A DNA stretch of 64,000 bases from Lachnospira sp. UBA4346 (GCA_002394205.1 DGTC01000002.1:62001-126000), one strand, 5' to 3'. Shown: positions 25,536 through 35,166, counted from the stretch's first letter. Notes: generated from the sequence alone by a model not told the origin. Program-made: numbers and translations.

Positions 25536-25850
25536 ATGAAATTATTTAATAAATATAAGTTTTCAGACAAAGGACAGACATTAGGCGGAATTCTTTCAGT
25601 ATTGATGGGGATTGCGTCCATAGCAATATTTTGCTATGGGATATATCTGTCCTTTTTGGCACATGGAAATGCAGGTTTAGAAGTGGGAAGTATTGGGTTA
25701 CTTAGCCTGATGTTGTCTGTTATGGGAACCTTTTTAGGTTTAATTAGCTTTAAGGAACGTGATAAGTTCTATACATTATCTAAGGTAGGTTCACTGATGT
25801 GTGGAATTTTTACGGTTCTTTTGATTTCAATTTGTTTTTTAAGTATATAG
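25536..25850 (+). CDS. DUF6142-like small membrane protein
   Basis: A 104-residue protein with three hydrophobic segments: GGILSVLMGIASIAIFCYGI, VGSIGLLSLMLSVMGTFLGL and VGSLMCGIFTVLLISICFL. I associate the pattern (FSDKGQTLGGILS, ISFKERDKFYTLSKVG) with DUF6142, of unknown function. The ATG at 25536 is supported by GGAGA five bases upstream. The M29 aminopeptidase gene follows after 10 bp, indicating one operon. Confidence 0.65.
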   Translation: MKLFNKYKFSDKGQTLGGILSVLMGIASIAIFCYGIYLSFLAHGNAGLEVGSIGLLSLMLSVMGTFLGLISFKERDKFYTLSKVGSLMCGIFTVLLISICFLSI

Positions 25851-25860
25851 GAGGTTGTTT

Positions 25861-27933
25861 GTGATAGAAGATAATTTGATGGAACGCTATGAATTAACAT
25901 TTGCGCGAATTGCACAGATACAGCAGGATAAGAGTATTACGGATGAGGCATTTGCAGATTATTTTCGTCAGACAGCCTCATTTATGATGCAAATAAAAAA
26001 TATATCTGAACAAATCGGTGCAGGTGTGTTAGATAAGATGTCACTAAAAGAGTTACAACATCAAAATGCAGTGTTATATGAGGATGTTATCGCAGTTAAT
26101 TATGATACAAGTTATGCGAATCCGGATTATGCGTGTGCGCGCCTGGGTCTTGATTATGGACGCTTGTTATCATTTCTTTATGTGGAGATTCGTGGAATTA
26201 TCGTGTATGCATATGAGCAAAATATTACCCGGATGGTACCGCTTGCAGAGTTGTTTGTAGAGGTGTATTGTGCATTTACGGATGCAGTACAAGATGAGCA
26301 GGAACTTCCGCCATACGAATCAGTCAAGGATATTATCTACTGGTATATAAGCGATTACAGTGATGATGCCATTGAGCGCAGAACAGAAGAAATGTTATTG
26401 CCGGAATATAATTTTGCAACAAAAATCATTATGGAAAGTGATTTGTCAGATATCCGTTATTTATATCGGTTTGGTGAATATATTACTGAAAATGAGATTC
26501 AGACGGCACAATATTTGAATGGATGTTCGCAGGAAGCAATAGAGCAGATGGCACGTACCTTTACAGAAGGATATCGAATCGGCTTTGTTCTTGGAAATAA
26601 GGATTTGTCAAAGAAAAAGACAGTGAATATCCGTTATAGTATTGGCTTTGAACGTCTTGTTCGAGAAGAAATTCGTCAGTTTGAGCAAATGGGATTAAAA
26701 CCGACGATTTATCGAGCTGCAATAGACAGTATTAATAAGAGAATGCATATTAAGATAGGTTATTTTTCAACAAGTCCGAATAAACAGATGGAGTACGACC
26801 ATCGTTTTGACAATGCATTGTATTTAGATGCGGCATTTATTCAGAGAAAATTAGGAGCACTGAAACTTGCTTACGAAAAGAATAAAGAAATGGCAGCAGT
26901 GTTTGCAGGTCCTGCAGTAATGGAAATCTTTGGAGAGACACCATTTGAGCCGGTTGATAAGCAGACAAGTCTGCACTTGGATGAAAAGCAGCAGAAATTA
27001 TCCGTAAAATATAGCAGAGAATCAACAGAAATTATTAATACGTACATTAAAGGTGAGGAACGTAGTTTTACGATTATTGCATATCCGATTCCAGAAATTG
27101 GCAAGGATTATGAGAAAATATTTGATGAAACCGTTCGAATTAATACGTTAGATTATGAGCAGTATAAGGTGATTCAGCAGAATATCATTGATGCCTTAGA
27201 TGGTGCAGAGTATGTTCAGGTATTGGGTACGAATGGAAATACAACGGATATGCGAGTACAGATTATGCCAATTGAAGATACGAAGACACAGACGGTTTTT
27301 GAAAATTGTCTGGCAGATGTAAATATTCCGTTAGGAGAAGTATTTACATCACCGGTATTAACAGGAACAACAGGAAGATTAAATGTCAGTCAGGTCTATT
27401 TAAACGATTTGAAATTCAAGAATCTGACAGTTGAGTTTCAAGATGGAAAAGTAACAAATTATATTTGTGAAAACTTTGACGATATAGAGAAGAATAAAGC
27501 GTTTTTCAAGGAAAATGTCTTATATAATCATGATACGCTTCCACTTGGCGAATTTGCAATCGGAACAAATACCACAGCATATGTCATGGCAAATAAATAT
27601 GACATTGTCTATAAGCTGCCGATTTTGATTGTTGAAAAGATGGGACCACATTTTGCAATTGGCGATACGTGTTATTCTCATTCGGAGGATGTAAAAGTGT
27701 ATAATCCGAACGGAAAAGAGATTATTTCGAGAGATAATGAGGTATCCATTCTTCGAAAAACAGAACCGGACAAGGCGTATTTTGGCTGTCATACAGATAT
27801 TACAATTCCTTATGATGAGATTGGAAGTATTACGGCAGTTCACCCAGATGGAACAAGAATCACAATTATTGAAAATGGAAGATTTGTATTGGAAGGCTGT
27901 GAGGCATTGAATGAACCATTTGAGGCAGAGTAA
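25861..27933 (+). CDS. M29-family aminopeptidase with long N-terminal extension
   Basis: Metal-dependent exopeptidase. The 690-residue protein is much longer than stand-alone M29 enzymes (about 400): residues 1-~280 are a helical extension I do not recognise. The C-terminal part carries the M29 ligands, in order Glu in PLGEVFTSP, Glu in LGEFAIGTN, His and Tyr in GPHFAIGDTCYSHSED and the His/Asp pair in GCHTDITI. The GTG at 25861 is preferred because GGAGG ends six bases before it; a TTG at 25855 would abut that site. Likely cytoplasmic peptide turnover. Confidence 0.88.
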   Translation: MIEDNLMERYELTFARIAQIQQDKSITDEAFADYFRQTASFMMQIKNISEQIGAGVLDKMSLKELQHQNAVLYEDVIAVNYDTSYANPDYACARLGLDYGRLLSFLYVEIRGIIVYAYEQNITRMVPLAELFVEVYCAFTDAVQDEQELPPYESVKDIIYWYISDYSDDAIERRTEEMLLPEYNFATKIIMESDLSDIRYLYRFGEYITENEIQTAQYLNGCSQEAIEQMARTFTEGYRIGFVLGNKDLSKKKTVNIRYSIGFERLVREEIRQFEQMGLKPTIYRAAIDSINKRMHIKIGYFSTSPNKQMEYDHRFDNALYLDAAFIQRKLGALKLAYEKNKEMAAVFAGPAVMEIFGETPFEPVDKQTSLHLDEKQQKLSVKYSRESTEIINTYIKGEERSFTIIAYPIPEIGKDYEKIFDETVRINTLDYEQYKVIQQNIIDALDGAEYVQVLGTNGNTTDMRVQIMPIEDTKTQTVFENCLADVNIPLGEVFTSPVLTGTTGRLNVSQVYLNDLKFKNLTVEFQDGKVTNYICENFDDIEKNKAFFKENVLYNHDTLPLGEFAIGTNTTAYVMANKYDIVYKLPILIVEKMGPHFAIGDTCYSHSEDVKVYNPNGKEIISRDNEVSILRKTEPDKAYFGCHTDITIPYDEIGSITAVHPDGTRITIIENGRFVLEGCEALNEPFEAE

Positions 27934-28054
27934 GGATTTATAGAAATAGATTTTGAATATAGATGTTTGAAAATATATTAACAAATAGTAATATATTCTT
28001 TCCATATTTATGCGAAAATCGAGATTTATAAACAAAAACTATGGAAATAACAGG

Positions 28055-28083
28055 TTGACGGAAAATACAAAACAAAGTACAAT
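28055..28083 (+). promoter_or_regulatory. Sigma-A promoter of the purE operon
   Basis: TTGACG (28055-28060), a 17-bp spacer and TACAAT (28078-28083). The ~75-base leader has a small stem (GCAGGT-AGA-ACCTGC, 28136-28150). No purine riboswitch core is present. Confidence 0.75.
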
Positions 28084-28165
28084 AAAATGTGTTCTGTTTA
28101 TTGAGCGGAATATGAAAAAGTATACAAAGCAAAAGGCAGGTAGAACCTGCGAGATGGAGGAAGAA

Positions 28166-28684
28166 ATGGCAAAAGTAGGAATCGTAATGGGCAGCGACTC
28201 AGATATGCCGATTATGTCTAAGGCAGCAGATATTCTTGAAGAACTTGGAATATCTTATGAAATGACAATTATTTCAGCACACAGAGAGCCGGATGTATTT
28301 TTTGAGTATGCAAGTACAGCGGAAGAAAAGGGCTTTCAGGTGATTATCGCCGGTGCAGGTATGGCAGCACATTTACCGGGTATGTGTGCAGCAATATTCC
28401 CAATGCCAGTTATTGGTATTCCGATGCATACAACATCACTTGGTGGCAGAGATTCATTATATTCAATTGTTCAGATGCCATCCGGTATTCCGGTTGCGAC
28501 AGTTGCAATTAATGGTGGTGCAAATGCAGGACTTTTGGCAGCAAAGATTCTTGCAACATCAGATGCAGATTTGCTTGCACGTTTAAAGAACTATACGAAG
28601 TCTTTGAAAGAAAGCGTTCAGAAGAAGGATGCGCATCTTCAGGAAGTCGGATATAAGAAATATATGGAAGAAAAGAACAAATAA
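28166..28684 (+). CDS. purE: N5-carboxyaminoimidazole ribonucleotide mutase
   Basis: Purine pathway enzyme forming CAIR. The 172-residue class I PurE has the GIVMGSDSDMP phosphate loop, the catalytic SAHREPD His and the GAGMAAHLPGMCAA and TTSLGGRDSLYSIVQMP motifs. The ATG at 28166 has GGAGG five bases upstream; the longer open frame starting at 28010 overlaps the promoter. First gene of purE-purM-purN-purD. purK is not in the window, so either it lies elsewhere or this is a class II (direct CO2) PurE; the SAHREP motif is closer to class I. Confidence 0.96.
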   Translation: MAKVGIVMGSDSDMPIMSKAADILEELGISYEMTIISAHREPDVFFEYASTAEEKGFQVIIAGAGMAAHLPGMCAAIFPMPVIGIPMHTTSLGGRDSLYSIVQMPSGIPVATVAINGGANAGLLAAKILATSDADLLARLKNYTKSLKESVQKKDAHLQEVGYKKYMEEKNK

Positions 28685-28715
28685 ATTATTTAATAAGGAT
28701 AGAGGAGAAATTAAA

Positions 28716-29741
28716 ATGGATTACAAAAAGGCTGGAGTAGATATTGAAGCAGGTTATAAGTCAGTTGAATTAATGAAAGAACATGTTGCAAAGACAATGA
28801 GACCAGAGGTTCTTACAAATCTTGGCGGATTCTCAGGTGCATTTTCTATGGAAAAATTCAAAGATATGGAGAAGCCTACATTAGTATCAGGTACTGATGG
28901 TGTTGGAACAAAGTTAAAGTTAGCATTTACAATGAATAAAAATGATACAGTAGGTATCGACTGTGTAGCTATGTGTGTCAATGATATTGCATGTGCAGGT
29001 GGTGAACCATTATTCTTCTTAGACTACATTGCCTGTGGTAAGAATGAACCGGAAAAGATTGCAGATATCGTTAAGGGTGTAGCAGAAGGATGTTTACAGT
29101 CTGAATGTGCATTAATTGGTGGTGAGACAGCAGAAATGCCAGGTTTCTATCCGGTTGATGAATATGATCTTGCTGGTTTTGCAGTTGGTGTTGTAGATGA
29201 AAAGGATTTGATTACAGGTAAGGATATTAAGCCGGGAGATACATTAATCGGTATCGCTTCAAGTGGTGTTCACAGTAACGGTTTCTCACTTGTAAGAAGC
29301 GTATTTACAATTACAGAAGAGTCTTTAAATACATATTATGATTCACTTGGAACAACACTTGGTGAAGCATTACTTGCACCTACAAAGATTTATGTTAAGA
29401 CATTAAAGGAAGTTAAGAACGCAGGTGTTCGCATTAAGGGATGCAGCCATGTAACAGGTGGTGGATTCTATGAAAATATTCCTAGAATGTTGCCAGATGG
29501 TGTACGTGCAGTTGTTAAGAAGGACAGCTATGAAGTACCAGCAATCTTTAAGATGCTTCAGGAAGATGGCGAAATCGAAGAAAAGATGATGTACAATACA
29601 TTTAACATGGGTATTGGTATGGTACTTGCAGTAGACCCGGCTGATGCTGATAAGGTATTAGCAGCAGTTGAAAAAGCTGGTGAAAAGGGTTATGTAATCG
29701 GTGCTGTAGAAGCAGGTGAGAAGGGAGTAACAGTATGCTAA
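28716..29741 (+). CDS. purM: Phosphoribosylformylglycinamidine cyclo-ligase (AIR synthetase)
   Basis: Makes the imidazole ring of AIR from FGAM with ATP. The 341-residue protein shows YKKAGVDIEAGY, LVSGTDGVGTKLKLA, the metal/ATP segment CVAMCVNDIACAGGEPLFFLDY, GGETAEMPGFY, ASSGVHSNGFSLVR and HVTGGGFYENIPR. The ATG has GAGGAGAAA upstream. It lies 31 bp after purE, and its last codons overlap the purN start. Confidence 0.97.
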   Translation: MDYKKAGVDIEAGYKSVELMKEHVAKTMRPEVLTNLGGFSGAFSMEKFKDMEKPTLVSGTDGVGTKLKLAFTMNKNDTVGIDCVAMCVNDIACAGGEPLFFLDYIACGKNEPEKIADIVKGVAEGCLQSECALIGGETAEMPGFYPVDEYDLAGFAVGVVDEKDLITGKDIKPGDTLIGIASSGVHSNGFSLVRSVFTITEESLNTYYDSLGTTLGEALLAPTKIYVKTLKEVKNAGVRIKGCSHVTGGGFYENIPRMLPDGVRAVVKKDSYEVPAIFKMLQEDGEIEEKMMYNTFNMGIGMVLAVDPADADKVLAAVEKAGEKGYVIGAVEAGEKGVTVC

Positions 29742-30322
29742 GAGTTGCTGTTATGGTATCTGGAGGCGGAACAAACCTTCAGGCAATCATTGATGCGGTT
29801 AAAGATGGTACCATTACAAATGCAGAGCTTGTCGGAGTCATCAGCAATAATGCAGATGCATATGCATTGACACGTGCCAGAGAAAATGGCATTGAAGCAA
29901 TTTGTGTTTCTCCAAAAGATTATGAGAATCGTGAAATCTTTAACGATGCATTATTGGACAAGGTAAATGAATTAAAGCCGGATTTGATTGTACTTGCAGG
30001 TTTCTTAGTAAAGATTCCGGAGAAAATGGTACATGCATACAGTCACCGCATTATTAATATTCATCCTTCTCTGATTCCTTCATTTTGTGGTGTGGGATTT
30101 TATGGACTTCATGTTCATGAAGCTGCACTTAAAAAAGGTGTTAAAGTAACGGGTGCGACAGTGCATTATGTTGATGAAGGTATGGATACAGGAGAGATTA
30201 TTTATCAGAAGGCTGTAGAAGTCTTAGATGGAGATACACCAGAAGTTTTACAGCGCAGAGTTATGGAACAGGCAGAATGGAAATTGCTTCCGGCAGCCAT
30301 TAACATGATTGCAAACAAATAA
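29735..30322 (+). CDS. purN: Phosphoribosylglycinamide formyltransferase
   Basis: Transfers formyl from 10-formyl-tetrahydrofolate to GAR. The 195-residue protein has VMVSGGGTNLQAI, the catalytic Asn/His in INIHPSLIPSF, and the Asp in VHYVDEGMDTGEI. The folate loop reads CGVGFYGLHVHEAAL, the clostridial variant of the usual PG-x-AH sequence. It overlaps purM by seven bases, so the two products are translationally coupled. Confidence 0.95.
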   Translation: MLRVAVMVSGGGTNLQAIIDAVKDGTITNAELVGVISNNADAYALTRARENGIEAICVSPKDYENREIFNDALLDKVNELKPDLIVLAGFLVKIPEKMVHAYSHRIINIHPSLIPSFCGVGFYGLHVHEAALKKGVKVTGATVHYVDEGMDTGEIIYQKAVEVLDGDTPEVLQRRVMEQAEWKLLPAAINMIANK

Positions 30323-30353
30323 GATAATCTGATTAGGAAGAGGAGATTCATAA

Positions 30354-31628
30354 ATGAAAGTACTTGTAGTAGGAAGCGGCGGACGTGAACATGCGATTTG
30401 TTGGAAGATTGCACAGAGTCCTAAGGTAGATAAGATTTATTGTGCACCGGGAAATGCAGGTATTGCTGAGGTTGCAGAATGTATAGATATTAAAGCAATG
30501 GAATTTGATAAACTTGTTGCATTTGCAAAAAACAATGCGATTGATTTAACCGTAGTTGGTATGGATGATCCATTGGTTGGCGGTATTGTTGATGTATTTG
30601 AAGCAGAAGGATTGCGTGTATTCGGACCTAGAAAGAACGCTGCTATTTTAGAGGGTTCTAAGGCATTTTCAAAGGATTTAATGAAGAAATATAACATTCC
30701 AACAGCTGCGTATGAAACATTTACATCAGCGGAAGATGCAAAGACATATTTAGAGACAGCAAAGTATCCGATTGTTTTAAAGGCAGATGGATTGGCACTC
30801 GGTAAGGGTGTATTAATCTGTATGACAAAAGAAGAAGCAATGGACGGCGTACAGGAACTGATGACAGATAAGAAGTTCGGCGCAGCCGGTAATACAATTG
30901 TTATTGAAGAATTTATGACTGGTAGAGAAATTTCTGTATTGTCCTTTGTTGATGGTAATTCAATTCAGATTATGTCATCAGCACAGGATCATAAGAGAGC
31001 ATTAGATGGAGATCAGGGATTGAATACAGGTGGAATGGGTAACTTCTCACCGAGTCCGTTCTATACAGATGAAGTAGATGCTTTCTGTAAGAAGTATATT
31101 TATCAGGCAACAGTTGATGCAATGAAGGCAGAAGGCAGAGAATTCAAAGGTGTAATTTTCTTTGGTTTGATGCTTACAGAAGACGGTCCAAAGGTATTGG
31201 AATACAATGCCAGATTTGGTGATCCGGAAGCACAGGTTGTTCTTCCAAGAATGAAGAATGATATTATTGATGTTTTCGAAGCATGTATTGACGGAACATT
31301 AGATCAGATTGATTTACAGTTTGAAGATAATGCTTGTGTTTGTGTTGTATTGGCATCTGATGGATATCCTGTTGAATATGAAAAAGGATTTGAAATTTAT
31401 GGTGCAGAAAACTTCAAGAATAAAGAAGGATATTATTTATTCCATGCCGGTACAAAGTTTAATGAAGAAGGCAAAGTTGTAACGAATGGTGGACGTGTTC
31501 TCGGAGTAACAGCACTTGGAAAGACTTTAAAGGAAGCACGTGCCAATGCCTATGAAGCAACGGAATGGGTTGGATTTGAAAATAAGTACATGAGACATGA
31601 CATTGGAAAGGCTATCGATGAAGCGTAA
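30354..31628 (+). CDS. purD: Phosphoribosylamine-glycine ligase (GAR synthetase)
   Basis: ATP-grasp enzyme making GAR from phosphoribosylamine and glycine. The 424-residue protein starts with KVLVVGSGGREHAICWK and has FGPRKNAAILEGSKAFSKDLM, KADGLALGKGV, GGMGNFSPSPF and LEYNARFGDPEAQ. GARS domains in order are complete. It lies 31 bp after purN. Its final 11 bases contain the start of the CHAP-domain gene, so transcription clearly continues into that gene. Confidence 0.97.
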   Translation: MKVLVVGSGGREHAICWKIAQSPKVDKIYCAPGNAGIAEVAECIDIKAMEFDKLVAFAKNNAIDLTVVGMDDPLVGGIVDVFEAEGLRVFGPRKNAAILEGSKAFSKDLMKKYNIPTAAYETFTSAEDAKTYLETAKYPIVLKADGLALGKGVLICMTKEEAMDGVQELMTDKKFGAAGNTIVIEEFMTGREISVLSFVDGNSIQIMSSAQDHKRALDGDQGLNTGGMGNFSPSPFYTDEVDAFCKKYIYQATVDAMKAEGREFKGVIFFGLMLTEDGPKVLEYNARFGDPEAQVVLPRMKNDIIDVFEACIDGTLDQIDLQFEDNACVCVVLASDGYPVEYEKGFEIYGAENFKNKEGYYLFHAGTKFNEEGKVVTNGGRVLGVTALGKTLKEARANAYEATEWVGFENKYMRHDIGKAIDEA

Positions 31629-32862
31629 TATATTAATAAAAGCAATTACAGCGGTTGTATTTGCGGCAGGATTAATATTACTTCCGATGAAAAGTGACAG
31701 CCAGCTTCGTAAGAGTGCCGGACTTGAAATGGAAGTTCGGGCAGAAGGCTATGAAGATATGGTTGGGCAGTATGTAACAGATTTTAGTAATTTGGATTTT
31801 TATAATCTTACACCACCGTCATATAATACATATTATCCGTGGGAATGTGTCTGGTATGCTTGCGGTCGTGCGGAAGAAAAGGCAGGAAAAAGAATTCCTG
31901 AAATTCGTGGACTTGGAAATGGTGCTGAATGGTATGAGAATACATCATTAGAGACAGGAAGACAGATTCGAAGTAATTCAGTATTATGCTATGGAAAGAG
32001 AGCTGGTAATTCTTATGGACATGTTATATTTATTGAACAGGTTGTAGGAGATACCGTCTATTATACAGAAGCAAATACAGATGGTGGCATTTCAGACTCA
32101 GAACGTTCACCGAGTGATGGCAAGTTGAAGGTGTCAACAGTAGATCGATTGGAAGCTCCGGCTCGTTTTCAGGGATATATTTATCTTGATAAATATATTA
32201 ATGGAGAATTATTAATTGGCGATGATGGAGAATGGCATTTTTATAAAGATGGTAAAATTAATACCGATTATACAGGTGTTGCCTATAATACGAATGGATG
32301 TTGGTATGTTGTCAATGGAGAAGTTGATTGGGATGCCAATGGAATGATTTATACAGATAATCATTGGATATATTGTGTCAATGGATATGTGCTGACGGAT
32401 GCGACTGGTCTTGCAGAAAATGAAGAAGGCTGGTGGTATTTTGAAAATGGAAGCATTAATTATCATTATACAGGACTGGCATGCAATGAATATGGCTGGT
32501 GGAGAATCAAGAATGGCAAAGTTGATTTCAGCTATGATGGATTATGCAGAAATGCATATGGTAACTGGGCAGTATTCGGTGGAAGAGTTTGTTTTGAACT
32601 GAATGGTCTTGTTTATATTAACAAAGGTTGGTATAAAATAGATGGAGGAGCTGTTGATTCGACATTTTCGGGACTGGCATGCAATGAATATGGTTGGTGG
32701 AAAGTCCGAAAAGGTAAAGTAGATTTTAACTTCTCTGGCTTAGAAGAAAATGAATATGGTGTATGGAAAGTATTAGATGGTGGCGTTGATTTTGGATTCT
32801 CTGGAACAACATATTACCGTGGTAAGAAGTATACCGTTGAAAATGGACGTGTAATTGTCTAA
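31618..32862 (+). CDS. Secreted CHAP-domain peptidoglycan hydrolase with cell-wall-binding repeats
   Basis: A 414-residue exported protein. The signal peptide (MKRNILIKAITAVVFAAGLILLP) leads to a CHAP domain whose catalytic Cys is in YPWECVWYA and His in SYGHVIFIEQV. The C-terminal ~200 residues are tandem ~20-23-residue aromatic repeats, best seen in GLACNEYGWWRIKNGKVDF and the near-copy GLACNEYGWWKVRKGKVDF, typical of wall-binding modules. The ATG at 31618 has GGAAAGG before it and lies inside the end of purD, so expression is tied to purine synthesis. An endopeptidase or amidase bond cleavage is expected; which one cannot be read off. Confidence 0.88.
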   Translation: MKRNILIKAITAVVFAAGLILLPMKSDSQLRKSAGLEMEVRAEGYEDMVGQYVTDFSNLDFYNLTPPSYNTYYPWECVWYACGRAEEKAGKRIPEIRGLGNGAEWYENTSLETGRQIRSNSVLCYGKRAGNSYGHVIFIEQVVGDTVYYTEANTDGGISDSERSPSDGKLKVSTVDRLEAPARFQGYIYLDKYINGELLIGDDGEWHFYKDGKINTDYTGVAYNTNGCWYVVNGEVDWDANGMIYTDNHWIYCVNGYVLTDATGLAENEEGWWYFENGSINYHYTGLACNEYGWWRIKNGKVDFSYDGLCRNAYGNWAVFGGRVCFELNGLVYINKGWYKIDGGAVDSTFSGLACNEYGWWKVRKGKVDFNFSGLEENEYGVWKVLDGGVDFGFSGTTYYRGKKYTVENGRVIV

Positions 32863-32934
32863 TATTTAATACATCAAAATAATAAAAATAAGTTATCACT
32901 ATAAATTTATATAAAATTATTATATCAGTGAAAG

Positions 32935-32992
32935 AAAACCTCTTTGCGAAGATTAAGATTCATTAGAATGAACGCTTCGTAAAGAGGTTTTT
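32935..32992 (+). terminator. Terminator of the purE-CHAP operon
   Basis: Strong 17-bp stem (AAAACCTCTTTGCGAAG with CTTCGTAAAGAGGTTTT, one mismatch) and T run. The rest of 32863-33115 is A/T-rich with no recognisable element. Confidence 0.88.
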
Positions 32993-33115
32993 TAAAAAAA
33001 TTTGTGTTTTATTGTCTAAAGTATGCGATAATGGTGTGTTTGTATCTTGCGTACAGAAGGTGTTTCGATAGCATTGTCTTACGCATAGAGTTTTTAATAA
33101 ATTAAGATATAAACA

Positions 33116-34012
33116 TTATAATTTATAATATGTAAGCGTTTCTACAGGATGAAAGCCACATTTTTCATATAGTCGCAAAGCAGGAATATTTGTATCACGG
33201 ACATTTAAAATCAAAGGAGTGTTTCCGTTTGAAGATAATTCGGAATCGTTAAAATATTCATAAATAAGATTTTGAATAAAATGTGTTCCGATGCCTAGAT
33301 GTCTGAGTGCTGGTTCTGTATATACACCGTAAATATTTGTAAAAGATGGTTCATAATCTAAATTGCACACACAGACAGGTTCGTTTAATAAATTAGAAAT
33401 CAATATTTTATCCATACAATTATTTTGTATAAGAATATTTTGCAACAGAGCGTGCGTATTATCCGTGTCATTTAAGTATGCCATAAAACAAGAGTCATTC
33501 TCAGAAAAATAGAATTCAAGTGCATCACAGATTGGATGTGTAGTGTTTTGTGTATCTGTGTGAGATAACGTGGAGAAATCATATTGCAGCAGAAGTTCGC
33601 GATAATATGGCACAGGCGTTAAAGCGGTATGTTTGAATTCATCCGGGAGTGTGCCATATAGACAAGTATTTGGAAATAATTGCTTGATTTGCTGTAACAT
33701 TATTGTGAAAATTCCGTTTTGACGAAAGGAAGGGGCAACAAGGGCGGTTACTTCACAGCTTTTTGATGGCACATTTTCAGTGCGTTCATTATGTTCAGCA
33801 TCATCTGCGAATAGGCTTAGAAAGCCAATCAACTTAGTGTGTGATGTGTCATAGCACAAAATATAAGGCAAATTGGTATCGGTAAATGGAAAATAATCAT
33901 CGCATTGTTCAGAGAGAATTTTGAGGTTAGAGAAATCTTGTTCGTTTAATGTATTTTGTATACAAAAATGTAAAAGACCAATAGGTGTCTGAATTTGGTT
34001 AAAACATTGCAT
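33116..34012 (-). CDS. Tandem double-GNAT acetyltransferase-like protein
   Basis: A 298-residue protein with two GNAT-fold halves. The first (residues ~30-150) has CEVTALVAPSFRQNGIFTIML, where the acetyl-CoA loop is weak. The second (~165-298) has IYGVYTEPALRHLGIGTHFIQNLI, a good R/Q-x-x-G-x-G/A pyrophosphate loop, and LNVRDTNIPALRLYEKCGF, the typical GNAT C-terminal strand-helix. The second half is probably the catalytic one. Acceptor substrate unknown. Transcribed divergently from degV. Confidence 0.8.
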   Translation of the reverse strand: MQCFNQIQTPIGLLHFCIQNTLNEQDFSNLKILSEQCDDYFPFTDTNLPYILCYDTSHTKLIGFLSLFADDAEHNERTENVPSKSCEVTALVAPSFRQNGIFTIMLQQIKQLFPNTCLYGTLPDEFKHTALTPVPYYRELLLQYDFSTLSHTDTQNTTHPICDALEFYFSENDSCFMAYLNDTDNTHALLQNILIQNNCMDKILISNLLNEPVCVCNLDYEPSFTNIYGVYTEPALRHLGIGTHFIQNLIYEYFNDSELSSNGNTPLILNVRDTNIPALRLYEKCGFHPVETLTYYKL

Positions 34013-34048
34013 AAATCAGAGATCCTTTCAAAAAATTTCATAAAACTA

Positions 34049-34077
34049 TTGTAGCAAAACTCAGGATAGGTTACAAT
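34049..34077 (+). promoter_or_regulatory. Promoter of the degV gene
   Basis: TTGTAG (34049-34054), a 17-bp spacer and TACAAT (34072-34077), in the divergent region shared with the GNAT gene. Confidence 0.6.
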
Positions 34078-34159
34078 GTAAAGTATATATTATTGTTTAG
34101 AACATAGGTGTTCTAAATTGTTATGTGTATTTTATATTAAAGGGGATAGGTATATATTT

Positions 34160-35038
34160 ATGAATAAAATTGCAATATTGACGGATAGTAATAGTGGAAT
34201 TACGCAGGCAGAAGCAAAAAAAATTGGAGTATATGTACTTCCGATGCCTTTCTTTATTGATGGTGAACAGTACTTTGAAGATATTAATCTGACACAGGAA
34301 GATTTCTATGAAAAATTAAAAAATGATGCGGAAATTTCAACATCACAGCCATCTGTTGGTGAAATGCAGGATAAATGGGATGAATTATTAAAGGACTACG
34401 AAGAGATTGTATTTATTCCGATGTCAAGCGGACTTAGTGGAACCTGCCAGACTGCGACGATGTTAGCAGATGATTATGAGGGAAAAGTACAGGTGGTTGA
34501 TAACCAGAGAATCTCTGTCACGATGAGACAGTCTGTATTAGATGCATATCAGCTTGCAGGCAAAGGTTATTCGGCGAAAGAGATTAAAGAGATACTTGAA
34601 CGTGATAAGATGGAGTCAAGTATTTATATTACGTTAGAGACATTAAAGTATTTAAGAAAAGGTGGTCGTATTACGGCAGCAGCAGCGGCAGTAGGTACGG
34701 TACTTAATATCAAGCCGGTTTTGCAGATTCAGGGTGAGAAGTTGGATGCATTTGCAAAATCAAGAGGAAAGGCTTCTGCAAAGAAGATTATGTTAAAGGC
34801 AATTCAGGCAGATTTAGAGACTAGATTTAAAGATGCATATGAAGCTGGTAAGGTACATATGGAGGCTGCTTATACAGGAAATGAAGAAGAAGCCAAAGAA
34901 TGGGCTGCATTGATTCAGGAGACATATCCACAGCTTGATTTTAATATGAATCCATTATCACTCAGTGTTGCATGTCATATCGGTTATGGATCATTAGCGG
35001 TTGCTGTATCTAAGTATATTCCAGAATGTGAAGATTAA
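34160..35038 (+). CDS. DegV-family fatty-acid-binding protein
   Basis: A 292-residue DegV protein. Visible features are KIAILTDSNSGIT, PMPFFIDGEQYFEDINLTQEDFY, TSQPSVGEMQDKW, the lipid-head-group site IFIPMSSGLSGTCQTA, and LKYLRKGGRITAAAAAVGTVLNIKPVLQI. Homologues (FakB) bind a fatty acid and present it to the kinase FakA; no fakA is in the window. The ATG at 34160 has AGGGGATAGG nine bases upstream. A single-gene unit with its own promoter and terminator. Confidence 0.93.
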   Translation: MNKIAILTDSNSGITQAEAKKIGVYVLPMPFFIDGEQYFEDINLTQEDFYEKLKNDAEISTSQPSVGEMQDKWDELLKDYEEIVFIPMSSGLSGTCQTATMLADDYEGKVQVVDNQRISVTMRQSVLDAYQLAGKGYSAKEIKEILERDKMESSIYITLETLKYLRKGGRITAAAAAVGTVLNIKPVLQIQGEKLDAFAKSRGKASAKKIMLKAIQADLETRFKDAYEAGKVHMEAAYTGNEEEAKEWAALIQETYPQLDFNMNPLSLSVACHIGYGSLAVAVSKYIPECED

Positions 35039-35060
35039 TATAAGAAAATGAAAGTGGGAA

Positions 35061-35100
35061 AGCCATATGCAAGTTTTTTGGTACTTGTATATGGCTTTTT
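35061..35100 (+). terminator. Terminator after degV
   Basis: A 13-bp stem with one mismatch (AGCCATATGCAAG / CTTGTATATGGCT) and a T run. Confidence 0.85.
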
Positions 35101-35166
35101 GTGATCATATAAGAATCTTATTTTTTGTCTGTTTTTTAATTTATAATGATTTGAGCCACTATGATT

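Noticed and set aside
27520..28035. Minus-strand frame of 171 codons
   Set aside because: Antisense to the M29 aminopeptidase, which has clear metal-ligand motifs; Ile/Asn/Cys-rich translation of the complement.
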